This document shows positions 1 through 11,455 of a stretch of DNA of 64,000 nt, one piece after another. Source of the stretch: Cannabis sativa (Eukaryota; Streptophyta; Magnoliopsida; Rosales; Cannabaceae); NCBI RefSeq assembly GCF_029168945.1, contig NW_026870038.1, positions 434,001 through 498,000 of the forward strand, in the 5' to 3' direction. Under the pieces are notes generated by a model. That model worked only from the letters and a program-made list of their open reading frames with translations, did no database searches and had not been told where the DNA came from. A program made the position numbers and the translations under genes. Positions within the stretch are counted from its first letter, which is position 1; each line of letters starts with the position of its first letter.

Positions 1-285
1 CTCTTTCTCTTTCTTTCTCTTACCCTTTATTTTATTTTTAATTTTTAATTTTTATCTTTTTCTTTTTTTGTTGTTGTGAAACCAAATGATTATGTTGATT
101 ATGGTGGTGCCTATTAATAATTTCCATGAAAGAAGAATATATATATATTTATATGAGAAAACCCATGAAAATTGAAGATCCATTGGAAAAGACCAAACCC
201 TAGCTATATATATATATATATATATCTGTATATATAGATAGGGTAGGTTAATTTGAATGGCGGATGAGTAGTTATTAGCTAGGGC

Positions 286-441
286 ACAGGGGAAGCTTCT
301 TTTGAGGGGAATGTTTGTCTGGCACGAGGTCACCAATTTCACCCTAATACTATATATCTATATCTATATACATTTATATATATATGGTTATAATTAGTGT
401 CTTCGGACCAGGCTTCATTCCCCTCAGCTACTGCTTCGATC
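286..441 (+). ncRNA. MIR166: MIR166 precursor hairpin
   Basis: This is a microRNA166 precursor. The 21-nt mature miR166 lies at 403-423 on the 3' arm: it starts TCGGACC, ends TTCCCC, and matches the canonical plant sequence as I know it. The star strand is on the 5' arm at about 308-329 (starts GGAATG, ends CGAGG), which is the normal arm order. Below the duplex, GAGGGGAATG pairs with CATTCCCCTC, and GAAGC near 293 pairs with GCTTC near 432. The loop (about 330-402) is AT-rich. Known role: miR166 guides cleavage of HD-ZIP III mRNAs (PHB, PHV, REV, ATHB8, ATHB15) and so sets leaf polarity, meristem and vascular patterning. The star arm carries one extra T compared with the common form, giving a small bulge. 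The primary-transcript ends are not defined here. The hairpin assignment is firm; the outer borders are approximate. Confidence 0.95.
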
Positions 442-2040
442 ATATATAAATATATATATATAGATCATCACTTCATCGATCAGGTGAGTTTTTAGGTATA
501 TATATATTTATATTTATATTTATCAAGTTAATTTTCTAGCTCATATCTCAAATCGATGAATTAATTGATATATAATAAGCTATTAATTGGATCATGGGTG
601 AGATCTTAGATCGATGTTGATGATTATATATATATATATGAAATTATTAATTTATTTCTTATTAATTTATATGTGATATAACTGATCTGATCATATAGCT
701 AGTATTGAATTATTTAGGAAGAAATTAACAAAACAAAACCCTTATATAATATATATTTATATATATACATATATAAATAGCTCTAATAGGTTAGCCCCTT
801 TCTGAAGGATTATATTCTATTTCTATCTATATATATATATCACTGAAGATATTTCTGTAATCATATATATATGATGATCATGATCTTTTCACCATATATA
901 TATAGGGCAAATATATTGCTGTTTTTTGCAGTACTGGTATATATATATTCTATACTTTCTTCTCATGTTATATATATATAGGTATATAGCTAGGGCTATA
1001 TATATATTAATTCGATCTTCAATATGGTAAAACTATAACTGTAAATACAATTAGATTTATTATTTTAATTATGATAGGGATTTGTTTTTTGTTTTCTACT
1101 AATTCATATATCATCTTCTCTTCTTCCAATTAATTAAATATTTATTATAATTAAGCATGTATATATATAGTGGGAAACCATGTGCAAAAGCTGTAAATCT
1201 GCATTTCTCTGATCATCAGCTTTACCAAATATTCTTTAATAATAATTTTAATTTATTAGATGTTTATTATACCTACACTGATCAATATATGATATATATA
1301 TATATACACACATAAACTTGTAGTGGAAGACATATATGTATGGATATGAATATGTGTTAATTGTGGAGAGAAAGAATTAGATTTGATCTTAAATTATATT
1401 CCCTTGTGATGAAGTTGATTCTATTTTTGTCACTCTTTATTTTTATTTTTCATCTTTACAAAAAGAGATATCTTTTCCAAATCTTTCTTTCTTTTCTTCT
1501 TTATAAATATCCTGTTCATTTCCTTTTAATTAATTCACTATTAATTTTCTCTATATATTTAGTTTATGGGATATATACATACATGTATATATATAACATA
1601 TAGTTAATTACTGCAGATATTTCGATATACATAAGATCATGATCATATATAGTGTATATTATATAGTCATACATATTTGTGTGTACATTAATTTCATACT
1701 TGATGATCCTTAATATGTAGTCCATATGATGATATATATATATTGCTACTTATTACTTATAGTAATATGCTTATATATATACATGTATATATTGCATAAT
1801 TATATAACAGAGATAAGGTCCTATTCCTATATAATGATATACTTGTTGATTGGATAGTAATATAGATATATACATGCTGTGCTAGCATACATATTATCTG
1901 GCATTGTCATAAATATTTTACATATATATATGATATATATTATTTTATTTTGATAAACATTGGCATATAAACACTAATATATATAATTTTTGTATATATA
2001 GAAAAATTAATATTAGATGTATATGTAAATGCACTATATA
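442..2040. repeat. TA-rich tract downstream of MIR166
   Basis: This stretch is dominated by short (TA)n runs mixed with ordinary AT-rich sequence. No protein-coding exon is evident. Part of it may be the rest of the MIR166 primary transcript, for example after a possible donor at about 482 (CAG|GTGAG), but nothing in the sequence fixes its end. Confidence 0.6.
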
Positions 2041-4739
2041 AACGTCAAGCTTAAGCGACTTTTTTTTTCTTTTTTTTTTTTTTTTGATAGAACAAAGGCG
2101 ACTTGGTTATATATATATAATCTTCGACTACCTTATATATATAGAATATTTTTTTTTTTAAAAAAAAATAATTAAATTTGTGCATGCTCATGAATATATA
2201 TATATAATATATATATATAAATATAGTAAGTAGTGAATATGGTAGTGGGTAGCAGGTGGAATGTGCGAAGACAAAGTAAAAGAATATATATAAGGTAAAC
2301 AACTTTAAATAATTTAGATGAGGTGCCAAACATTAAAAGTTTCCAACTACTATACCTCCAAATATAATATATATATATTTACATATTTACATATCATCAC
2401 TTATATTTGTATAATAATTAATCTAAATCTATGATGAAAAAAAAAAATCCAGAAACTAAAAATAAAGAATGGATGAAAAAATATGGAATCATATAAATTG
2501 TATATATATATATGGTTTTTTTTTATTATTTTAAATATTGGAGAGACCTATAAATATTTAGTTATTTAAGATTTTTACAATGTTGAAATATTGTAGTTAA
2601 GATTTATCGCATACAATCACTAATTAACAAGATGTTGATATTAAATAAAAGTTTAATTTTAAATTGCATATTTCTTTCAAAAAAAATTGAATATGCAGCG
2701 GTAATATAATAATGACACATTATATTTATTTTATATATATGAGGAATATTTACATGAAATTTTCTTATATTTTAATTTTTATAAACTTAATTTTTTTAAG
2801 TTTATTTTTTTTCGTAAATTTGAGGTGTTAGTTAAATATTAGCGTTAAATATTAATTGAATTACTACTATATCGACTTTACTGTTATAAATACACATGTG
2901 TATACAGTGGTCATCCAATTAATATGTATGTCCAACTTGCAAAGAAGAGAAAAGCTTAAAAAAAAAATTTGCCACCAAAATAAAATAAGAAAATTAAGTA
3001 TATATAAAAATTAAAATATATGATAGTTATATTAGCTACAAATTAAAATTATAAATGTGGAGTTTTATGTATGAAAAGCTAAAAAAGACACACCAACCGA
3101 CCAAGTTGCTTCCATTTCCATATATATTAAAGTTATTAATAAAGCTGCATGGTAATTTATGTTTTTTTTATGAGTTTATTATATGTTTATTTAATTAATA
3201 TCTTTCTATAAATAATATTTTTTAATAATTTATTAAGTGTATATAATAAGTAGTATTAATTCATTATGTAATTAAATTATTATGTGATCTAAATTGTCAT
3301 TTATAATTAAATATGGCTTCTATATATGTGAATGTGATGGTATATACATTTTGGTTAATTTGAATATGTATATAATTAATTTATAGTAATAATATTAATC
3401 TTATAAAGACGTATATCATTACAACTTTATCAATATTAAAAAATATGAACAATTCGTTCAATATTATTTATATATATATATATACATAATATATATAATT
3501 AGAACATGTCAACTAACACTTACTTTTTCTTCGTCATGAGTTAATTAAGACGAGTTAGACCATATATCCTTATTAATCACTAAGCTATATAATTATTATA
3601 TATTATTATATCGATGATATATATTGTGCAATAGTGGTCCCTAAATTATTAGCCTACTTATTTTTACTCTTTTACAATAAAGTTATATATAATATATATA
3701 TATATGATAAGATATAAGTAGGTTAGACCTGTGTTTAGAATACATTTAGTTTAGAAATTTTTTTAAAAAAAATTCTTTTAAAAATACATATTTTTTTTTT
3801 ATTAATTTTAAAAAATACTATATTTTTTTGAGTAAGAGCCCAAAAATAATTTTTTTAATTATAGGCCACTAAATTTCAGAATTAATACGGTATATATATG
3901 ATTTTTTTAAAAAAAAAAATTACACAAAATATATTTATATATTTATATAACTCTTAAATTTATAGCATTAACTCTCAAATTTATATGTAATATAATATAT
4001 AAAACACTTCTTAGGTTACTAACAAAATTTAAGTAGAAATATTAATTTTAAAAATATTAAATTATTAGATTTTGATTCAATTGCAAATAATAAAAGAAAA
4101 TTCGAATTTCTATGTTTAATTTAGCTAATTAATTAAAAAAAATATCAAAAAATATCTCTTTTATACTATACAAAAATATGTTTATATAAAAAATATCTAA
4201 GTGAAACTCAACTTTTTTTCTTATCTTTTTTTTTGTCGTATAATTTTCTTTATGCAATGGAACAACCTCAACTTATATAATGTAAAAAAATATATTTTTT
4301 TAATTAGAAAGAAAAATTAATTATATAAAATCTCAAATTTTCTCAATAATACCCATTTAGGTGTAATACCCAATCAAAATACATATATATACTATATTCC
4401 AAATTTATTAAACATAAAAGGCTGAATTGAATCCAAAGTAAATAATCTATGAGTTATAAAATTGTAATAAATGTCAAAGAATATGGCATTGGACAAAAGT
4501 ATGTCCCTTTTGGTGGTGCGCACACTCCTCAGGTCTGACGTAGGGGATAAATTTCTGACTTGGAGGGATCCTGTGTTTGGAGAATGCTGCGAGGATAGTT
4601 TTCGGATGCTTGCAGATGTCTCTTTAGTTGCCCGTTTTGGATTATCCCATAAAGGTATATATCCAAATACACTTTGATGGACCTTGTGTCTTCTAGGCAT
4701 ATGCTCCTTCCTTGACCAATACGGTCCGACCTTATCATG
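2041..4739. other. AT-rich intergenic, no gene seen
   Basis: The sequence is AT-rich with homopolymer A and T runs and scattered TA repeats. From about 4480 it becomes more GC-balanced, and this part continues after the hAT insertion at 5283-5390. It looks like one older repeat split by that insertion. I do not recognise the older repeat and see no coding exon. Confidence 0.5.
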
Positions 4740-4747
4740 TCTCTAAG

Positions 4748-5274
4748 CAGGGCCGTCTCAAGGTGATGAGAGGCCTAGGGCGAAATTTGAAACAAGGCCT
4801 TTTCTTTTAATAAAAATTAAAATAAATTTTAATTAAATTTTGACACAATATCAATTTTAATTCTTTTATCTCTATGTAATAAATAATTTTTTGCATTAAA
4901 AATGTACGTGAATATTTTAAAATTAAAAGTACTTTAATATATTTTTTTATTTAGTGTAATATAAATATTTAAGCTATAATATTGTTATTTATTTATTTTT
5001 GAAATGCTAAGTAAAACTTTTCACAAATAACTAAAAGTATAAAACGTGTATTTTCAAAAAAAGTATAAAGTAAGGATCGAACCTTGAACCTCAAGTCTAA
5101 CATAAGCTCTGCTTACCATCTGTGCTGGATGCTTTTCATGTAATTTATTGAGTTAAATATTTATATATTATATGTTTTTATATGTATATATATTAATTTT
5201 GATTTTTTCAGGGTCTCCAAAATTGTGGGGCCTGGGGCCAAGGCCCCGGCTGCCCCACCCTCTGGCCGGCCCTG
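4748..5274. mobile_element. hAT-type non-autonomous DNA transposon (527 bp)
   Basis: The element starts CAGGGCCGTC and ends GGCCGGCCCTG, so the ends are inverted repeats of the CAGGGCCG type common among plant hAT MITEs. An 8-bp direct repeat, TCTCTAAG, flanks it at 4740-4747 and 5275-5282, which is the target-duplication length of hAT transposases. The interior is AT-rich with GC-rich ends and has no transposase ORF. It interrupts an older repeat that continues on both sides. Confidence 0.88.
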
Positions 5275-5629
5275 TCTCTAAGTTGGACTAACATTTGGAT
5301 CCAGAGCCATAGGTCGACTCTGTTGTGGGCCAATTAATTAATTTATTGGGCCTATGAGCGGGCCTGCCTTAGTTAACTTTAAGTCTTCGAAGTATACAGC
5401 TCATAAATTCGAAAACATGTGGTACCATTAAAAAAATTATCAAGTCTATGGTCTCTAACAGTGGCCGAGACTATTATTTTTCACAAAGTATAATTATTAC
5501 AATCTAGCTTAAAAAAATATTGGTTAAGTGTGCTAAAGTGTTGCTGAGATTAGGGGTTATGGAGATGAGATTGGCTATTATTGCTACTAATAATATTGCC
5601 CGTAATATATAGTAGAGTTATAAAGGAGA

Positions 5630-5960
5630 GCTTGTTGTTTGGGATGCAGCAATGATAGCAAGTTGTTGGCCATCATTTCCAAGATTAGCAATGGGCGTAG
5701 ACCTTGCATTGCTCTGATACCAAGATAAATTTAAGAAAGAATAAAAGATAAATAATGAATATAATTCTCAGCTCAATAATTAATGAAGTTGGATACTTTC
5801 ATTTATAGAAATAAATTTACACACAGTAAAAGGCAGCCGTTAGGCATAATTATAACTGGCACAAATGCACAAGATACAAGAGAATATTATAACCATAATT
5901 CTCAAATCAATTTAGCACAAAAATATTAGGACCACACGGGGAAATGTGACTAACAAATTC
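5630..5960 (-). mobile_element. LTR-retrotransposon fragment with Met-tRNA primer site
   Basis: GCTCTGATACCA near 5709-5720 is the reverse complement of TGGTATCAGAGC, the usual initiator-Met tRNA primer-binding site of plant retrotransposons. Read on the minus strand, an LTR remnant would precede it (about 5725-5960) and internal leader would follow (about 5630-5705). No clean TG...CA ends or target duplication are visible, so the borders are guesses. Confidence 0.4.
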
Positions 5961-6069
5961 AGTACGAATCGCACCATATTGTAATGGTATTTTATAGAAC
6001 TTTAGTAGTTGCATCTCAACAAGGTATTATTTAGTAAGTAGAGTTATCATGCTTGTTTTGATGTTGATT

Positions 6070-6480
6070 TGTCTTTAGGGTCGACTCTGAGGGTAGGCGA
6101 GTTAGTCGTGAGCCTCGGGCTCCCAAACACTCAAGACTCCAAAATTGTGAAAAAATAAATTATTAGTATATAGATAAAATATTAAATAATAAAAAAAATA
6201 TAACAAATATTATTTAGTGTAGTGGTAAAAAATCTTACTTTAAGTTAAGAGGTCAAAAAATCAATTCTCAACCTCTACCTTTTATTTTTTAAAAAATATT
6301 TAATGTGCACTTATGAAAGATAGCTCTTAATATTTTTAAGAAACTTTACCGTTACACTAAAATATTATAACTATTATTTTAATAATAATTAAACTGTATA
6401 TAAGTCTTCAAAATTTAATTTTATCTTAAGCCATATACCTTAAGACTAAGCCTCCGCTAATAACTAATGCTGAGTTGGCT
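6070..6480. repeat. Degenerate hAT-like repeat
   Basis: GGGTCGACTCTGAGGG near 6079, followed by GC-rich sequence and then CAAAATTGTGAAAAAATA, resembles the insertion at 11650-11830. That one also has GGCTCAAAAATTGTGAAAAAAAT followed by TATAGATAAAA and TTTAGTGTA. The two look like decayed members of one family. No target duplication is recognisable here. Confidence 0.4.
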
Positions 6481-7302
6481 TGATTCTCAACATGAACAAG
6501 AAGTTCCACAACAATTTGTTTTAACTTGGTAATTAGAAACAAATTCTTAATTTTAAAATAAATAAGCTAATATATATATAAATATTTTTCTTAACAAACC
6601 CTAACTAGCTATATGACAATAATATTGTAATTAGAGATTATCTTCTCATAAATTTAATATCTTTCATTGGATAACCTTGTATCCCAATCGGCCTATGACT
6701 ACAACAAATTAATTAAAATATACATATAGATCAAATGTATTGAATATTAATATTCTTAAACCACCAATGACTAAATTTTTCAATCCAAACAAACAAACAA
6801 AAAAAAAAAACATATAGAATACATAAATAATATTTAATATTCATTCGGCCTAGCCTGCTTTTTTGCTTTCACACAATTAAATTAAAAGAATTTGCAAGTT
6901 GGAGAGTTTTAGATTTTTAATCATCCAATAACTTTTTTTTTAGTAGAAAGGTATTAAAAAAAAAATAATAATAGGAAAAAAATTAAGATTTTTTTCTTAA
7001 ATCTATAGCTATCAAAGGTTATTTTTTTTTCTCTGGTAAGATCTGCTGAGTTTTTTTGGACATAAATGGCTTGATTGGGATTGTATTTTGTTACTGTAAT
7101 TCGATTTTTAATATAGCAATTAATCCTTGTCTATGTAACATAGTTTTAAGTGTTTTAATTTTATCTCTATAACATAGTTTTAAGTATTTTTATGGCAAAT
7201 ATTTGTCTATTTTAAACAAAAATTATAATCATTTTATGGAGGTTTTTTTTTTACTATTTTAGTGTACAATTATCAAATCAAAGAAAAGTAATTAATTTTT
7301 TT

Positions 7303-7446
7303 CCCGACGTTTTTAACCGTCGCCTATATACGACCGTCGCAAAATAGGCAAAATAGGCGACGGTTAAAAACCGTCGCTAATGTAGACTTCCTGACGGTTT
7401 AAAACCGTCGCCTATAACAGGGTATAGGCGACGGTTTTAAATCGTG
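7303..7446. repeat. Cluster of palindromic GCGACGGTT/AACCGTCGC motifs
   Basis: Within about 145 bp, at least six copies of GACGGTT or its complement occur in alternating orientation, several as near-palindromes such as GACGGTTTAAAACCGTC. Dense short inverted motifs of this kind are typical of subterminal regions of CACTA (En/Spm) elements, but no clear terminal CACTA sequence or 3-bp duplication was found. The motif density is directly visible; the CACTA link is inference. Confidence 0.5.
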
Positions 7447-8742
7447 TCTTATACTATAAATTTTTTTTTGTGTATGTTTTGATTCAATCCTAAACTTTGT
7501 CCTAATTATTGTTCTTATAATTTGTTTTCTGTTTGATCTTGCATATCGAGACTCCTTTGTTACCACATTAATCAATATAGATTTTTAAAGGATTTATATT
7601 GTCTTTGTTTTTGATGAATTACTAATTTAAATAATTAAAAGGATCTTTTGTATATAGATTTTATGAATATAAAAAATTAAAAGATTTTTTATATCTTTTT
7701 AAAAAAATAAATCGGACTTTGTGTTTTCTTAAACAGTTACAATTAGGATCTTTCATTCAAAATATTAGCGAACACGACATAAAATTTTATGGGTTCGACT
7801 TGACACGAAATTTATTCGAATCATGTTCATGTTCATATTTACAAATTTTTTGTGTTACGGGTCATATTTGGGTCAGCAATTTTTCCAAAAATTTAAGACT
7901 TCAATAATTGTCACCCTTATACATGAAGGTGGAGCATCAAACTATTTAAGTTTGATATATTTTAAAATTTTGATAATAACTATGTGTAACAACTTTCAAA
8001 TCGGTATATTTTATATTATATGAGTTGGGGATGTTTTATTAACTGAAAAAAAATTAAGAAAAAAAGTGTTTTGACCAAAAAAAAAGTTGAATTTAGCTTC
8101 AGTATTTTGTATATAAATATATTTTTGATATAGTGTAAAAAGTGATATTTTTTTATATTTTTTTTAATTAAGTAGCTAAATTAAGTATAGAAATTTAAAT
8201 TTCTCTTTTATTATTCGTCATTCGATCAAAATATAATAATTTAATATTTTTAAAATTAATATTTATAGTTAAATTGTTTAGTAACCAGTAATACCTATTG
8301 AGAAGTGTTCCATATATGTAAATTATATAAATACAAGTTAGGTAGCCTGTGCATTATTCGATAACCTGTATTTTAAAATCATACATCTTTAGTGTCCTAA
8401 ATTCAAATTTTTTTGATAAAATTTTATCAATACAATCAAATTGTTTAAATTTTATGAATTTTGAATTCAAATTTAATTATTTGATTACATAAAGCTAAAA
8501 AATGTTTGGTTAAATTGATAAAATTGTATTGATTAAATTTTATTTTAAGGTACTAAATATGCATAATTTGAAAATATGAGGTACTAATTAAATATTATTA
8601 AAAATACAAAATACTAAATATGTTTTTCATAAAAACAGAAAATACTAAATAAGTATATATATTTCTAACAAAACATATGTACAAAATTCTCGAATAAGTT
8701 CGGATTGATTGGGTGAGTTGGTATTATTTTTAATCAGGCCAA
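7447..8742. other. AT-rich intergenic, no gene seen
   Basis: This is low-complexity AT-rich sequence. The short open frames near 7719-8023 have no recognisable protein features, and neighbouring codons look random. Nothing further could be assigned. Confidence 0.5.
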
Positions 8743-8751
8743 TATAAAGAT

Positions 8752-9164
8752 GGCTAATTAGTAATTTTTTCCCCCAAACTTTAATACGTACTAAATCGTG
8801 CCTCCTGAACTTTTTTGGCCGTTAGAAATTCCCCCAAACTATTAAGATTGTTAAATTTAAGGACTTTTATCTAATTTCATTCAATTTTACTATTTCAGTG
8901 ATTGTTTATGTACTAAACCATGCTCCTCAGACTTTGATATCTACAAAATTATGCCCCTCAAACTTTGATATGTACTAAATCATGCCCGTTGAACTTTCAT
9001 ACATGTTAGAATTTTTTTACTAAAATTAGACAAAAGTCCTTAAATTTAACAATCTCAATAGTTCGGGAAGAATCTTTAACGGCCAAAAAAGTTCAAGGGG
9101 CACGATTTAGTACATGTCAAAGTTCGGCGGGGGGAGGGGGAGGGGGGGGAATTACTAATTAGCC
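8752..9164. mobile_element. MULE-type foldback MITE, copy 1 (413 bp)
   Basis: The ends are inverted repeats: GGCTAATTAGTAATT on the left and AATTACTAATTAGCC on the right. A 9-bp direct repeat, TATAAAGAT, flanks them at 8743-8751 and 9165-9173, the duplication length of Mutator-like elements. The left and right arms are complementary for well over 100 bp, so a transcript would fold into a long hairpin. There is no coding capacity. Related copies lie at 11456-11862 and 60254-60664. Confidence 0.88.
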
Positions 9165-9637
9165 TATAAAGATTAAGGGGGTTATATTTTTGTCGAGTTA
9201 TATTTGTGAGGTTATGTTGATTTAATTTAGGCGACAAATTATTTGATTTGGACATTTTACAAAACTTTATGTAACATTTGCTACTACTCTTATTAATTAA
9301 TGATATTATCTTTAAAACTCTTCCCTCATAAAATTTCTTCCTTCGGATATATTAAGAAGTTTTAATAAAATCAGTTCTTGAAAACTGAAAAAAAAAAGAA
9401 AAAAGTAAATAAATTAAGAAAAAAAAAAAAAAACTAACCAAATCTTTTTTATCTTTCTAAAAATCTATTTATTTACACATTCTTATTCATATAGAGAAAA
9501 AAAGAAACTACCTACCAACCTCTCTTTCATCACCATACAAAAAATATTACATAATTCCCAAAGCCAAACACTCATTTTCATTTTCAAATCTCAAATATCC
9601 CATTAACCAACCGGTTTTTCCACCGGTTGGGAAAAAC

Positions 9638-9670
9638 ATGGCCAAATCATTCCATTTCTTATTCTCATAA
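9638..9670 (+). CDS. Upstream ORF ahead of the seven-helix gene
   Basis: A 10-codon ORF (MAKSFHFLFS then TAA) begins at an ATG in the context AAACATGG, with A at -3 and G at +4, which is a good plant initiation context. It ends 55 nt before the proposed main start at 9726. If the transcript begins upstream of 9638, ribosomes would meet this ATG first. No transcript data are available, so its presence in the mRNA is inferred. Confidence 0.45.
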   Translation: MAKSFHFLFS

Positions 9671-9725
9671 AAAAAAAAAAATCAATACAAAAATCAAATC
9701 ATTCCATTTTTCTTTTTTCAATTCC

Positions 9726-10652
9726 ATGAGCTTATTATTAGTATTCAACGTCGTCGTTTTAACATCCATAACCGCCCTCTTCCTCCTCTCACTCTTCTCA
9801 CTCTGTTTCATATTTCATCTCTGTTTCAAATCAAGAACCTCTCACCATCTCCAACGATTCAACTCACTCTGGACCGTCCGATTCCTACTCGTTCTCTTCA
9901 TAACCTTCTGGACCATAAACGAGCTTCTCCGCCAACCCATCTTCCTCCGCCGTATCGGAAAACACCTCACCCAACCTCAACAATCAACCCTCTGTAAAAT
10001 CCACCTCGCTTTAAGCCTCGGCTTCTTCCAACCCGCTTTTTTGGTAACCCTTCTCTTCCTCGTCGACGTTTCGATCAAGAAAGAAACCCCAAACGGCCGA
10101 TGGGCTGTTTCTTCCGTACTGCTCATGATTTTCCCTCTTTTCTGTTTACAGATCGTGGTTATCTTCTTCGTCGCGGAGATCGAATCGATTACGGTTCGAT
10201 TTCCTGATTACTTTGTTAGAAGCTCTGTCTTCGTCGATGGTGAAAAGACGGTGCTTTGCGCTTATCCTTTGCTCAGTACGACGGCGTTTGGATCGTTTGG
10301 GTTAGGGTTTTGGGTGATGTTTTTGGTTTCGGCTTGGAGAGTGGTTTCTGTGGTGATTAATAAAGCTTTGAGGTTGAGGATTTATGGGTTGGCTTTAACG
10401 GTTTTGATTTCGCTTCCTCTTCAGATCGTGATGCTTGGATTGTCGGTGGTTTGGTCGCCGGATCAGACGGCGTACGGCGGCGTTTCGTTGGCCGTTTTTC
10501 TTTTGACGTTTTTTTGTGCAGTCGTGGGTGAGGGTATTTTGGTAATTAAACCTATTGCGGATTCGCTGGCTGTGAGAGGACAACAGTGTTTTTCTACGTG
10601 GGATCCTTGGAGAAGACGACACGTGGCGGTTGATGAAATGGTGGGTTCGTGA
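9726..10652 (+). CDS. Intronless seven-helix membrane protein, family not identified
   Basis: The gene encodes 308 aa in one exon. The start is the ATG at 9726 (MSLLLVFN); the same frame is open upstream to 9627 but with no earlier ATG. Seven hydrophobic segments lie at about residues 3-33, 48-68, 93-114, 128-151, 187-211, 219-243 and 251-274. Short polar loops separate them, and the tail is charged (WDPWRRRHVAVDE). A basic loop, RRIGKH, follows helix 2. Helix 1 could act as a signal anchor, so the protein probably resides in the endomembrane system or plasma membrane. Codon use is GC-richer than the surroundings, which supports real coding. It looks like one of the uncharacterised plant seven-helix families, but I could not place it by motif and assign no function. 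A short uORF lies just upstream. Confidence 0.85.
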   Translation: MSLLLVFNVVVLTSITALFLLSLFSLCFIFHLCFKSRTSHHLQRFNSLWTVRFLLVLFITFWTINELLRQPIFLRRIGKHLTQPQQSTLCKIHLALSLGFFQPAFLVTLLFLVDVSIKKETPNGRWAVSSVLLMIFPLFCLQIVVIFFVAEIESITVRFPDYFVRSSVFVDGEKTVLCAYPLLSTTAFGSFGLGFWVMFLVSAWRVVSVVINKALRLRIYGLALTVLISLPLQIVMLGLSVVWSPDQTAYGGVSLAVFLLTFFCAVVGEGILVIKPIADSLAVRGQQCFSTWDPWRRRHVAVDEMVGS

Positions 10653-11455
10653 TTGTTTTTGTTGTTTTTGCTGTGAGGGTGTTTTCGTCAATTTGTTATC
10701 GGTTTATTGTAATTTTTTTGAAAGTAAAAAATTAAAAAAGAGATTATTTTGTAATGTATTTAGAATATTAGAATTTTTTTTTTTTGGGATAATTTATTAC
10801 AAACGTAATTATTTTTTTTTTTACATAAATTAGAAATATGATATGAACAAGACCTAACTACTTTATAGTTGCTCTTTACTTTTATAATTTATTAAATGGA
10901 AAATTGTATTAATATTTTATATTAGCTCAATTTTTCACTTAATAAAGAAAATATATTATGTTCTTCAACATCAATATTATAAATTATTATTTTTTTTTTA
11001 AAAAAAGCATTCATTAGAAAGAAAAAATTTAACTTCGTGGTCATTAGTTTTTAGGAATAGTCGAAATAGATAATCACCTAAATTAGTAACGGATAAAAAC
11101 TCATAAGTTTTTGAAGTATAACAAAATAAATAGCTAACAAAGGAGGAAATGATTCTTTGACCAAATAAGGATTAACTCTCAATTTTTTACTTGGAGTCGA
11201 TAGCATTGATAGAATTGATCACTACTTTAGAATTACTTTTCACCATGGTAAGTAATGACTCTGAAGTTTAACTTTTATTATCTAATGAATGTTTCTTTGA
11301 AAAAAAAATCAATATTGTAAATTTGATGGAACACGGATAACTTTCTTTGATAGAAGAAATTTTTTTACTTTTTGTGTATGGCTATATTTTTATTCTAACT
11401 TGATATGGTTATTTTAACAAAAAAAAAAAACAAAAATTATTTGAATTTGTTTTAA
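10653..11455. other. 3' flank of the seven-helix gene
   Basis: T-rich sequence after the stop probably holds the 3' UTR and poly(A) signals within the first few hundred bases. No further gene, RNA or bounded element is visible. Confidence 0.5.

Noticed and set aside
4392..4738. Overlapping open frames on both strands
   Set aside because: No domain, no splice context, and the sequence continues as a repeat beyond the hAT insertion.
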